Of a DNA stretch of 64,000 bases, positions 22,201 through 32,311 are shown in pieces. The stretch's first letter is position 1. Every line of letters begins with the position of its first letter. The notes beneath the pieces are model-generated. The model searched no databases, was not told the origin of the DNA, and worked only from the letters and a program-made list of their open reading frames with translations. A program made the translations under genes and the position numbers. Source of the DNA: Panorpa germanica (taxonomy: Eukaryota; Arthropoda; Insecta; Mecoptera; Panorpidae); assembly GCA_963678705.1 (NCBI GenBank), contig OY783204.1:17184759-17248758 (forward strand), given 5' to 3'.

Positions 22201-24928
22201 TATAATGCTTCTCTGAGTTCAAGGTTCGTTTTTTTGTGTTCATAAAAAGAGAAAACTCCTGCTTTAACTTTAAAAACATCAGCCACTATCACAACACTCA
22301 CAACAGGTTGTTCTACATTTTTCAAAATTTAATTTATTTCTTCCTCCATTGTTAATTCCTCTTCCTCGTCATCGATAAATAACGATTTCTCCAAATTGTC
22401 TGTAGTCTGCCAAATCTACTCATTAGCTGAGTAACTAAACTTAAGGGTTTTTTTGAAGGACCTATTGTAACTATGCTTACTAAATTATTTCCGTAAAATT
22501 CATTCTAGAATACTTTTGACATAAGAATAAAATTTCCCTATTTACAACTATTGCATTGAAATAAAAAATAAAACAAACGATTTTTTCAGTTCAGTGAAGG
22601 ATCTTAACAGCATCTTCTCTGCCATACTGCTGGTGCAGTTCTCCACAAATTTTGTTCTGATCTCGACTGGCCTCTTCATGTTCACCAGTCACTTCTACAG
22701 TTTCCTGGTTTATGCTGTCGCAGCCGCTCTGCAGTTAGGCGTGTACTCTCTCTACGGGGAAATCGTGAAAGATCAGGTAACTCATCTTAGTATTGAGCAA
22801 AATTTAATTACAAACATTACCTTTAATGATTTTAATTTTCTAGTTTGAAAAACTCTTGTTTTGCTTCTACGATAATGAATGGTACAAACTGAATTTGAAA
22901 GATAAAAAGTCTTTAAACATTATGATGAGCTTCGCTCAGGGCGTCCCAACCTTGAAAGCTGCTGGATACGTGGAGTTGTCTTGTGAGACTTATTTTCAGG
23001 TGATTTTTAAAGTATATTTGCTGTGTTAGTAAGGGTACTATACTTGTACTTGTATTTTTTAATTATCTCCACATATACTTTTATAAAACCAGTTGGAAAT
23101 TATCATCACCATTGCGCTAGCGGCATTGTAGAGCCATTACCTTCTTTAAGATTTTCCCCATTCCTTCAAATGGACCTTTTTTTCTTTCTTAACGGAATAT
23201 ACCTATTCGTACAGCACATGATTACGATCCGGGCAAGCAGGACACTTAATAAAACCACCAGATCGAACGAAAACTGGTGTGTTCAACATGGTATGGTCGT
23301 TGACCTGTTAGTTAACATTGGGACTGACCCCTACATATGTTTCATGTTACATTCTCATAAATTACGCATTTTAAAATGCATAATGTCAAAACCATAACAG
23401 ACATTTATTTTTATCTTTCTTTCCTTTAGAAACTTTCTCATAAATTACATTCAATAATTGCTTAAGATCTCAAATACCAAGAGTCCTTTTATGTTTAGTA
23501 ATTAAACAAAACAAATATCTTACTCTATCATAAAAGTTATAAATTATACTCGTACATTTAAAAACTGTCAGACTAGTAACCCTCATAACCCACTTGACAC
23601 TTAACTAAGGTTCCTACCCTTAGTTTAAATATACAACATTTAGTATATATATAGTTCGTAGAAATATAATAGATCAGTCTGTAAAAATGTAAGGATCGAT
23701 CAAGATCACTTACTCTGATACTTTCTCAAATGAATCTCTATAGAAATACCTCAATCGCTGTACGTATTTCTTTGATTCAGTAATGGTCAATTTCTATCGC
23801 AGATTATTGACATTACCATAACTTAAATTTAAAATAACAAAAGTATAAATTACAAAAGAAAGAAATCAATAAATAAATAAAGTATATAATAAAATATAAA
23901 TAAATAAACTTAAATAATTGTTTTATTTACGTCGACTACAACATATGAATTAATAAGTAAATTAACCACCAAATATAAATTTGTTAAATACTTTCGGCTC
24001 CCAGAAAGTATACATTAACTTGTTCATCTTTAATTAGTGCTAATACGAGTATACTAGTATTATTGAAAATGTTTATTTTATATGTTTCATTCTATATTAA
24101 ACCCAGTAAACATTTTGGAGTAAATTCTACTTAATTTCTATTACATATCATGAATTTTTTGTCTGGAACGTGTTCGTTTTCTATTCAGTCGTTCAAAGGA
24201 AAGGTCCTTTTTATGAGCTACAGACATTGCAACGACGGTTCACTGCTGAATTAAAAGCGGAGTAGGTTTATGATTTATGACCGGATAATAAAAATATACC
24301 CATGTGGGAAAGAAACAGAAATACTTATTGAATGATGTTGGAAAAAGAAAGAATATTATTGTGAAAAACTAACACAAAATCTGTGACAGGTAGAGAACTT
24401 GTAAAGCGTTAGAATAGAATTGTACGAGTGACTCGAACTTCACCAAATAGGACACTTCACCAAATTGTTTACTGGGAAGTTAAACTAATAATAACTGTTT
24501 GGTTTACTTTTGAACTCTATAATAGCGATTACCAATAGTGTTCAAAGGATTACTGACTGCTAACTTTTTTACCCCACTAGATTAGAGCGAACTGACGTAA
24601 TCAGTAAGTAATTAGAATGACTCTCTTCCAAGTAGAAGCAAGTCCAAGTTTCCGATCCATATGGTGGAAAATGACAAAGAAAATATCCTGCACTTAACAT
24701 TTAGTAAGGCGAAACCTTTACATCATCTAACGCTCTTTTCACTGTCTCATCAAGAGATAGCAGGAAATTCGCGGTTTCGATTTAGACAAGTCTCTAAACC
24801 ACAAGTCTCTGGTATAATAATTACACCAATGCTTTATATACTGTAATACAACAATTTATTTATTACAGATCTTGAAGGCGGCCTACACCTACCTGACCAT
24901 AATGCAGACCATCGCACCAGAGAATTAG
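16278..24928 (+). CDS. Odorant receptor gene B (four exons, 381 aa)
   Basis: Exons 16278-17020, 22590-22776, 22844-22999 and 24869-24928 (TAG). Junction phases are 2, 0 and 0; all introns start gt and end ag. The start is the ATG following AAATCAAA, as in C and D. The protein begins MPTTLYDDLETVLKLIEMLF. Hydrophobic segments lie near residues 44-64, 68-88, 132-153 and 180-212, then the DLNSIFSAILLVQF segment and a helix ending LYGEIVKDQ. The last helix is ILKAAYTYLTIMQT. The length and the intracellular N-terminus without signal peptide fit the insect 7tm_6 receptors, ligand-gated channel subunits that work with Orco in sensory dendrites. Intron 1 is 5.6 kb and full of transposons; intron 3 holds a MITE. 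No stop or frameshift seen. Confidence 0.92.
17510..18231. mobile_element. TIR element in intron 1 of OR gene B
   Basis: Ends are inverted: AAGGAAGGGGTTAGGGTTT at the left, AAACCCTAACCCCTCCCTT at the right (one mismatch). No coding capacity. Family not recognised. Confidence 0.6.
18305..18842. mobile_element. Foldback element, partial copy 2
   Basis: Matches the middle and right arm of 5355-6148, for example TTGTGGTCATGGTAG and CCACCCTCTGGTGCC. The left arm is lost. Confidence 0.65.
18930..19560 (+). mobile_element. TIR element, family ATGGGCTTGTGTCC, copy 2
   Basis: Reverse complement of 12184-12882. The left end is intact and the right end is lost after GACATAGAACACAAG. No ORF. Confidence 0.65.
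19561..20380. other. Intronic sequence without recognisable content
   Basis: AT-rich, with a purine-rich patch near 19855-20030. I see no gene or known repeat. Confidence 0.5.
20388..20904. repeat. Inverted-repeat-bounded segment with a Cys-containing ORF
   Basis: AGTATGCAAAATGTGAGGAC at the left recurs as its complement at the right end. On the minus strand 20585-20905 is open (106 codons) and includes CFICRKLTRNKDKQLYLC, a possible zinc-binding pair of CX2C type. It resembles short conserved stretches in unnamed transposon proteins, but I cannot assign it. Confidence 0.45.
20975..21011. other. Perfect 17-bp hairpin
   Basis: TTTTTATATGTAAAACT, three bases, then its exact complement, just before a LINE fragment. 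Could form a cruciform or RNA hairpin. Confidence 0.7.
21015..21743 (+). pseudogene. LINE ORF C-terminal fragment (zinc-knuckle type)
   Basis: Open from about 21015 to TAA at 21741-21743. It begins AEVWGWKEQEKLERIQVRYM and continues KWVLGLDRCTPGYM, the region after RT in several insect non-LTR elements. A charged linker with a Gly run (about 21258-21272) and a CX2CX8HX4C motif (CRMCGAEDETQEHIKFEC) near 21582-21635 follow. No RT catalytic core is present, so it is a 5'-truncated copy. A second fragment is at 60721-61083. The clade is uncertain. Confidence 0.7.
21744..22589. other. End of intron 1 of OR gene B
   Basis: AT-rich; no gene or repeat recognised apart from the LINE 3' end. The acceptor is TTTTTTCAG at 22581-22589. 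Confidence 0.5.
24102..24476. mobile_element. MITE, family CCCAGTAAACA, in intron 3 of OR gene B
   Basis: 375 bp with inverted ends CCCAGTAAACATTTTGG and CCAAATTGTTTACTGGG. An inverted, longer relative lies at 44674-45497 and a fragment at 59024-59110. Confidence 0.75.
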
Positions 24929-25397
24929 ACCGGATATTGTGAACTCATTACTGAAAAGATGCTGATATTAACTTAACATTTTAAAGAAGATAAAGACCAC
25001 ACATGTAATTGTCTTGCAGTGCCGGGTTCACACTTGTTACCTTGCTACAAACTAATTAAAGTTTTACATTGTCTTACATCTTCTTCTTGGAACCATCTTA
25101 ATGCAATGAAATTTCAATTATACACCATTTATATATCAAGTTTCAAAGTTCCTAATATGTGTAATCTATACATAAAGTTTACACCAGATAGAATAGAGTC
25201 TGTGATCAATTTGTGCTAGATTATATGAAATATGGAATTATTTATATTTACACACTTCTGCCCATAAACCTCCCAGTTTCTCTCTCAGCTCTTCGTCACA
25301 TTTTATAACATTTGTTTTGTATCTTTTCTCTCTAAACACAGTTCCATATTTTTGAGGATAATTTTTATATTTTTTATACATCTTTTATAATTTATAA

Positions 25398-26239
25398 TTA
25401 AATTTTACATATTTCTAAATATTTCAATAATTCACTAATTAAATTTGAAACACTTAACAAAAATTTAGTATTAACGGGAAAAGTTTTAATCACATATAAT
25501 ATATCACTATTCAATTTTGATCTTTCTAAACTATAATTTATGCATTCAAATGTAATATGATCCAAAGTTCCTTCTTCACCACATTGACATCTATCGTCAG
25601 ATTTAATATTAATTTTGTACAGGTGAGCTGGAATTTTGCAATGATTACCTTTGATTCTGATTATAGTTGATATAATTTTGCGGAACTCATTTCTAAACCA
25701 TCTCTTCTTACTTAAATTTGGATGTAGCATATAATAATCTCTTCCTTTTAACTGACTTTTGTTAATGAAATCTGTGTTTCTCAACTTGAAGTTCATTTTT
25801 TGATTATATTAAAAATTTCATATGAATGTAATTTCTCAATTTCTAAATTTATTGATTCCTTTGCAAATTTATTCGCAATTTCGTTTCCTCTTATTCCACA
25901 ATGTCCTGGTATCCACATAAATTTTATGGTATTATTCTTATTTATTATATTGAAATACATCTCCTTAATTTTGCATGTCAAAATATCGTTATTTGATTTG
26001 TTATCATTTGAATTTAAATTTTTTAAAACACTTAAAGAATCCGTTATTATTATAATTTTATTATTGTTGATATTTTCATTAATTTCCAATGCTTTTAATA
26101 ATGCTAATTTTTCACCCGTATAAGAGCAAACTTTGTTATTTAATTTAAATTTATAATATCTTAAATTTATTTGTTCATATATAGCAAATCCTGCTTTATT
26201 TCTTTCTAAATCAATGCATCTGTATATATTATTTTATCT
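25398..26239 (-). pseudogene. LINE RNase H and C-terminal fragment
   Basis: Minus-strand coding in pieces. An RNase H domain reads YTDA, then after a frameshift YTGEKLALLKAL, IITDSLSVL and WIPGHCGIRGNE; the last catalytic Asp is replaced by Asn (GNEIANKF). A one-base shift in an A run at 25793-25800 moves to a second frame (132 codons) ending with a CX1CX8HX4C motif (CQCGEEGTLDHITFEC). Very AT-rich. Jockey/I-type elements with RNase H have this order. Dead and 5'-truncated. Confidence 0.8.
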
Positions 26240-26492
26240 TTCTATGTAAATATACATTTTCTGATATGAATAAAGTTTTTTATGCAAGATTATATAATGT
26301 TACGTATTAAACAGAGATATTTAATGTCTTTTGCATTTATTTAATATCAATGTAATAAAATTGTGTTAAACTTTGGTAAATAACAAAATTAACGTTAGGA
26401 ATTTACCGTTTTGTCTTTACCGGAGTATTTTTTATTCGTAATGTATTTTATCCAATGTAATGTTTTATCTCAATTAATTATTTATTTGTTCA

Positions 26493-26498
26493 AATAAA
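26493..26498 (+). promoter_or_regulatory. Putative poly(A) signal of OR gene B
   Basis: AATAAA in the conserved flank context. About 690 bases after the stop if the LINE is subtracted. Confidence 0.35.
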
Positions 26499-26640
26499 AA
26501 TCTGTTTATTATCAATAGTAATTGTTCATATTTCATTTTGTTTTTACGAGTATTTTTGTTTTAAAACGATTTCAATTATTGGGTTATATTCGCTGAGTAT
26601 TGTTTTTTTAAACATTGATTATTAGTAAGGTTATGTTTCA

Positions 26641-27229
26641 GTTCGAATCTCTGGCAGTTCTGCTATTACACTTTTGAGTAATGTATTTTTATTACTTGCA
26701 AGATAATATTTACACAGTTTAGAGTACGAGTTATACACTACACTGTGTGCAGTAAATCTCGCGTAGTGTTGTGCTGAAATTACATCTGCATGTATACAAG
26801 GAAGATGGAACTTAAGGTATGTAGCAAGGGGAGATACATCCCAAACTAATATGAATTATTTAAGCGTGTAAGGAGTGCGCAATGTCAACGGATATATTCT
26901 AATTCGCATACCACCACAGTCACAATCTGAACGGATGCCCTTGCTCACCCGTCCAAACTGTGACCTATTGATCTGGTGGTTCAACATGGTATGGCCGTTG
27001 ACAATCGAACCCAAAGGCACACCATCTAGTGTAAAGCATTTACTCTTGCGGCCACGGTGCTATCATATTGAATTTTAAATATTTAATTTCTTTTTAATTT
27101 TTATTTAATTTATTTAACATCAAGCTTTTCCTACGCTGAATACTATCGCCGACAACACCTACTATGTTAGTAGTTTTTGTGGTGCCATGGTTTCATATAT
27201 GGGTTACACCGCTACCAGATATGTATATG
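26641..27229. other. Spacer without recognisable gene
   Basis: CTGGTGGTTCAACATGGTAT near 26970 resembles a stretch near 23275 in intron 3 of gene B. Nothing else recognised. Confidence 0.45.
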
Positions 27230-27320
27230 ATTATGTATACACATAGTTGACTAGATAACAACCAAACCCAGAAAGATAACTCTGATCCGAGGATCGAACC
27301 AGAAGACACTGTATTAGACT
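27230..27320 (-). repeat. tRNA-derived SINE head, minus strand
   Basis: B box GGTTCGATCC (complement at 27291-27300) followed by TTATCTTTCTGGGTTTGG, matching the SINE at 47380-47955. Confidence 0.65.
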
Positions 27321-27339
27321 GTGTTATCTAATATTTAAT

Positions 27340-27700
27340 TTTAAACGACTCTATCCTTGACAGACAATGCATCGATTGACACACAGTGGTACTGTAAACG
27401 GGACGTTTGAAGAGTCATTTAATATTAAAGAAGGAGACGGCTTTATTTTATAGACAGCCATAGGTGGGAACGTAAATCAATAACAAACAAATGTACAAAA
27501 CCTTAAAATGCAACAATTTTTAAGTATTTACGTGATGTTATGTCTATTAGCCTGTCTTTAGTCTGATTTACAGTTGAACAATGATTTTCAGATTTTGATA
27601 TATGTCATATATCAGAGATCCCCAAACTACGGCTCGTGTACTCTTTTGTAAGAAACTAGTAAAAGAAATTCAGTGAAAAATGCAATATGCAGAACAGGAA
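27340..27700. repeat. Dispersed repeat with hAT-like end, copy 1
   Basis: Begins AACGACTCTATCCTTGACAG and includes CAGAGATCCCCAAACTACGG near 27612, which resembles the terminal repeat of Charlie/Buster-type hAT elements. Seven copies occur in the window (also 27.93, 29.95, 36.75, 38.37, 42.75 and 59.76 kb). No ORF. Confidence 0.6.
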
Positions 27701-27721
27701 GTAAACATAAAACAAAGAACG

Positions 27722-27925
27722 GTAAGGTACGTTTCATTGCGATTCTCTGATTACTGAATCTGATTCAACCTGAATCTTGAATTTATGGTGAATGACAAGA
27801 ATATTAATACCAATATAAAAACTGTAACTAATTATTAAAAAAATATAGAACTGGCCCAGAAATCGAAGCAGAAGATTTACCAATCCGGTATGAAGCAACA
27901 TCTCTCTCGGTCAGGGTGCCGTAAT
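27722..27925 (+). repeat. Fragment of OR 3' flank plus antisense SINE
   Basis: GGTAAGGTACGTTTCATTGC onward matches the flank of gene A (1858-2040), including the antisense SINE. No OR exon is nearby. Confidence 0.55.
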
Positions 27926-27929
27926 ATTA

Positions 27930-28290
27930 AGTTTCAAACGACACTATCCTTGACAGACATGCATCGATTGACACACAGTGGTATACAATAACGTTATTAA
28001 CGTCCCGTCCGTACTGGACGTTTTAAAAGTCATTTAATATTAAAGAACAAGAGTGCTTCATTTCATAGACAGACATAGGTGGGAACGCAAATCAATAACA
28101 ATAAAATGTAGGAACCCTGAAATGCAGCAACTTTTAAGTATTTACTTAATGTTATATCTGTTGGCCGGTGTTTAGCCTGATTTATAGTTGTGTATGATAT
28201 GTATATCACACATTAGGGATTCCCAAATTACGGGTCGTGAACGCTTTTGTGCAGAATGTATTATGAAGAACAGGAGGTAGAGGCATAAAA
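27930..28290. repeat. Dispersed repeat with hAT-like end, copy 2
   Basis: Nearly identical to 59755-60110, including an ATAACGTTATTAACGTCCCG stretch absent from other copies. Confidence 0.6.
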
Positions 28291-28599
28291 AACTTTAACC
28301 TGACGATATCTCGAAAATCATCCGATTTTCACTGACGTCATATCAGGTTTACCTGCAGTGCCAGTGTAACTTAAATTTTTTGGGACACCTTGTTTATTTA
28401 CCAAACATTATTTTCCGTAGCTACAAAAACATGCTTTTACTATACAACAGAAAATCTTACAAGAAGAGATCGATTCAAAGATCACTATGCTTTTATAATG
28501 TAATGGAAATTCAATATACTTAAACTTAATCCCTGATCCAGATTAGGCAAAACCCTTATCCTAAACAATTATTATAAAACAAACCAATAGTATTATTAT

Positions 28600-29935
28600 T
28601 CTGCACTATGTCTATTTATCGAAATTTGACATACATTTCCATATTTGTTCTCATTCTCCATATTCCGCAAATTTTATCTTAATCTGCAAGAGATCAGAAT
28701 TGGCCTTTCTCAAAGTGAAAGTTTCCTATTCATACAGTGAAAAATAACCAAGTCTCCCTTTTATTCCTCCTTCAAGGGATACGAGGAAATTCCCGATATC
28801 GAGTCAGACAAGTAATACAACAATTTATTCCTTATAGACAGACCATCGCAGCAGAGGTATAGACCGGATGCTGCTAATTCATTGCTGATATTAACTGAAC
28901 ACGTTAAATATTTAAAAAAAAGTCCACACCCCACTTTGAAAATTGTCTTGCGGGGTCAGTTTCACACTGCGTTACATTTTCTACCTGGACCATGTTAACG
29001 CAATGAAATTTAAATTATTCACCATTTAAAACTTCATTTCCAAAGTTCCTAATATGTGTAATCTATATGTAAGGTTTAAACTAGATAGAATAGACCCTGT
29101 ACACTAGTTAAATTTTTGCTGGATATTATGAAGTATGGGATTATATTGATTTGACCTCCCCGTTTCCATTTAAGCTCTTCATCACTTTTTACATAACTGT
29201 GTAATGTATGTTTTCCTCTAAACAGAGTTTACCTTTTACATATTTTTTAAATTTATTTTAGATAATTAAATTTATCTTTTCACATAAATACACATTTTCT
29301 GATATGAGTAAAGCCTTAATGCAAGATTACTTAATGTTACAAATTAAACTGATATAGTAGTCAGAGATTTTTAATATCTTTTCTATTAATTTAATGTAAA
29401 TGTAATAAAATTGTGTTAAACTTTGGTAAATAATAAAACGTAACATCAAGTAAATAAATTACGTTCAGCAATAGACGAATTTACGTTTTGTGTTTATCGG
29501 AGTAGATTTTATTTGTAATGTATTTTATTCAATGTAATGTTTTATCTCTATTAATTATTTCTGTATTCAAATTAAAAAAAATTATTATCAATAGTAATTG
29601 TTTATATTTAATTTATTTTCTATTTTTGTTTTACGACGAGTTCAATTTCTGGATCATATTCGCCGGTTATTGTCTTTTTATACCTTGGTTGGTAGGGTTT
29701 GCTTTATTGTGAGTCTCTGCTTATTGATCTGAATCTATTGTGAATAACAAGAATATTAATACTAATGTAAAAACTGTAACTCATTATTTATCAATAATCA
29801 TTCGACATGTGGGATGATCTTTTTGATTTATATTTAACTACCAAACTCAGAAAATATAGCGCTGGCCCAGAAATCGAATCCGAAGACTTACCTATCTGGC
29901 TTGAAGCATCATCGCCCTCGGTCACGGTGCTGTAA
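28600..29935 (+). pseudogene. Relic OR tail: intron 3, deleted last exon and 3' flank
   Basis: 28600-28840 matches intron 3 of genes A and C. The last exon should follow its acceptor at 28838. Instead TTCCTTATAG is followed by ACAGACCATCGCAGCAGAGG: about 35 bases, from ATCTTGAAGG to the middle of the exon, are deleted. The 3' flank then continues normally to the antisense SINE at 29835-29935. Exons 1-3 are absent. This is a lost receptor. Confidence 0.75.
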
Positions 29936-29944
29936 TGTTTTACT

Positions 29945-30290
29945 TTAAACGACACCATCTTTGACAGACAATGCATCGATTGACACACAGTCATATTGTA
30001 AACCGGGACGTTTAGAGTCATTTAATATTAAAGAAGGAGACTGCTTTATTTTATATACATACATACAGTAATTACTTGATGTTATATCTGTTACTCTGTG
30101 TTTAGTTTGAATTACAGTTGTACGATGATTGTTTTCAGTTTTTGATATATGTATATCATATATCAGGGGTTCCCAAATTACGGGTCGTAAACGCTTTTGT
30201 GCAAAATGTATTATGCAGAAAAGGAGATAAAGCTGTATAGTAGTACAGCAGATGCCTAGCCAACTAGAAACCAATGTACTAACACTTCTT
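29945..30290. repeat. Dispersed repeat with hAT-like end, copy 3
   Basis: Same family; includes CAGGGGTTCCCAAATTACGG near 30170. Confidence 0.6.
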
Positions 30291-30775
30291 AAAGAAAAGT
30301 TTAATTTGGAACGTAGCCTATTGTATCTTTAACAATAATTTATATTTGCTCTTGGCATTGTTGCTTTAGCTTTTTTAAACACTCCAAGAAATATGATCTG
30401 TCGAATGAAACGAATTTATTAATTTGCTACCTAAGGAAATTGTAGGTATACCCCATTTAGTCTAGACACCAATCCGACCCGACCCTTAATGTTGGTGGGT
30501 TCTTAAGTTCATATTCATAAAGTAATATTTGCGGATTAACAGTATGAAGTGAGAAAAATAAGAAAATTATTTTGCATATTCAAAATAAAAAATAGGGTTG
30601 TAAAAGTTGTCAAATAAAATATAGAATTGCTTTTTCTTAAAATTTATTTAAATACAAAATTGAAAATAAGTATTTTCTATTACCCCTATCCAAAACAATT
30701 ATTAATAACTAAACCAATAGTTTTGTTAGACACGGTAAATTTTGTCTGGTATTTCTAATTCCGGGTTAATATTTG

Positions 30776-31591
30776 CAGTTGGTATAAATAGTGAAGTCTT
30801 AACAAGAAAGCTACAAACAGCTGTTGACCAAATTAATAACTGGACAAAACGATGGAAAATAAATGAAATGAATCGAAATCAGTTCATATAAACTTTACAA
30901 ATAGAAAAGTCGAGAACATCCAAATATATATCAACAATAATGTAGTTCCCTACTCAAACACTGGGAAGTACCTGGGCTTCACACTAGATGCTAAACTGCT
31001 TTGGAGAGAACATGTTAAGAAGAAAAAAGAACAACTTAATACAAAATACAGTGAATTGTACTGGCTGATTGTAAAGGATTCCACTCTGTCATTACAAAAT
31101 AAGTTACTAATATACAAACAGCTCCTTAAACCAGTGTGGACTTATGGTATCCAGCTATGGGACTGTACCAGTCAGAGTAACAAGGATTTAATCCAAAGGT
31201 TCCAGAACAAAGTGCTAAGAAACATCGTGGAAGCACGGTGGTATATTAGAAGCAGTGATCTTCACCGGGACTTAAAGATGGAAACTGTGGACTCTACAAT
31301 AAGAAAATTTGCCAAGAGTCACCAGGAAAGACTCCAACAACATGTTAATGACGTGGTAACACACCTACTGGACAACGATGGACAAACAAAAAGAAGACTG
31401 AAATGGGTTAAACCTTTTGAGTTAGTTTAATAAAATTAAATGTAATCGTGCAAAACGTAATATACATTTATGTTAAATATTTTGTAGCATACAATAAGGT
31501 ATGCTGAAGAGCAAAACCTTAAATGTGAATATTATGTTACCGTTAAATTGCTTATAAGTCTAGAATGTAATAGTTATATAAAAAAAATAAC
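30776..31591 (+). mobile_element. 5'-truncated Jockey-like LINE insertion upstream of OR gene C
   Basis: Flanked by ATTTG (30771-30775 and 31592-31596). The paralogous D region is uninterrupted (CTAATATTTGTTTAAATATT), so it inserted after the duplication. Confidence 0.75.
30779..31430 (+). pseudogene. Jockey-like LINE ORF2 C-terminal fragment
   Basis: GINSEVLTRKLQTAVDQINN, one frameshift near 30880, then NTGKYLGFTLDAKLLW, WTYGIQLWDCTSQ, SSDLHRDLK and KWVKPFELV to the TAA at 31428-31430. No catalytic RT core. Confidence 0.85.
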
Positions 31592-32234
31592 ATTTGTTTA
31601 AATATTTAAAAATACCATTTAGAAATATAACCTATCTTACTCAATGAATAATAAATTTATAGACTAACACAGATTTACATTTGCTGAACGAATTGTAAAA
31701 AAGCATACTTCACTAAACTAAAGAATAATTATAATAATATTATAACTTATAAATAATTGATTACAAATCTTCATTCTACATTTATGAAGTACCGTTTTTC
31801 TATTCTCATTTAACTGCTGTTCTAGGCAACACTTAACATTTGTTGTGTTAGATTAACCTTAAACACACGTAACTGTGTTTGGCGGGTAATGATTTTATTG
31901 TCAAACACTCTGTCCTTTACTTCCAATTTAAGTTTTGCATTTGAAATTTTTAATGATTTGAATTATTAATATCTCTGCAATAATATTGTTACTACTTAAT
32001 AAATTTTAGTAATGATGGCTAATTTGAATAATGTACTGTCTAATAAAGGGTTTGGTTTACGTTATTTGTTCTATGATGTTTTAGTACTGGATTGAATTGA
32101 TTTAAATTACTTATTTACAACATGTACATACAAATAATACCCTTTCTACTGCCTGGTTGGTACAACTTTACATTCATTAATATTAAATTGTATATTTCAT
32201 TTGTAACGATAACAGGGACAGGTCAGCCTGTAAC

Positions 32235-32282
32235 ATGTCTAGCTGCAGTTGTAGTTGCAGTTTTAAATCAGTCAGGCGGTAA
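32235..32282 (+). CDS. Conserved 15-codon upstream ORF of OR gene C
   Basis: MSSCSCSCSFKSVRR, stop 29 bases before the receptor ATG. Identical peptide before D and in the 15.5-kb fragment. Could modulate receptor translation or be a passenger of duplication. Confidence 0.5.
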   Translation: MSSCSCSCSFKSVRR

Positions 32283-32311
32283 CTAGAGAACAAGGAACAC
32301 ATCAAATCAAA

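Larger units (their letters stand above)
24929..26640 (+). other. 3' flank of OR gene B, split by a LINE
   Basis: Collinear with the flanks of A, C and D up to about 25350 and again from about 26245. The gap is a LINE on the minus strand. A putative poly(A) signal lies at 26493-26498. Confidence 0.65.
30390..32311 (+). promoter_or_regulatory. Upstream region of OR gene C, interrupted by a LINE
   Basis: 30400-30680 matches 46070-46350 and 62380-62640. From about 31592 onward it matches the proximal regions of D and E. It holds the upstream ORF at 32235-32282. The transcription start is not visible. Confidence 0.5.

Noticed and set aside
16278..24928. Gustatory receptor instead of odorant receptor
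   Set aside because: The last helix has TYLTIMQT, one residue short of the GR TYhhhhhQF motif. The DLNSIF...LLVQF and YGE...FEKLL...WYKL layout is that of 7tm_6 ORs.
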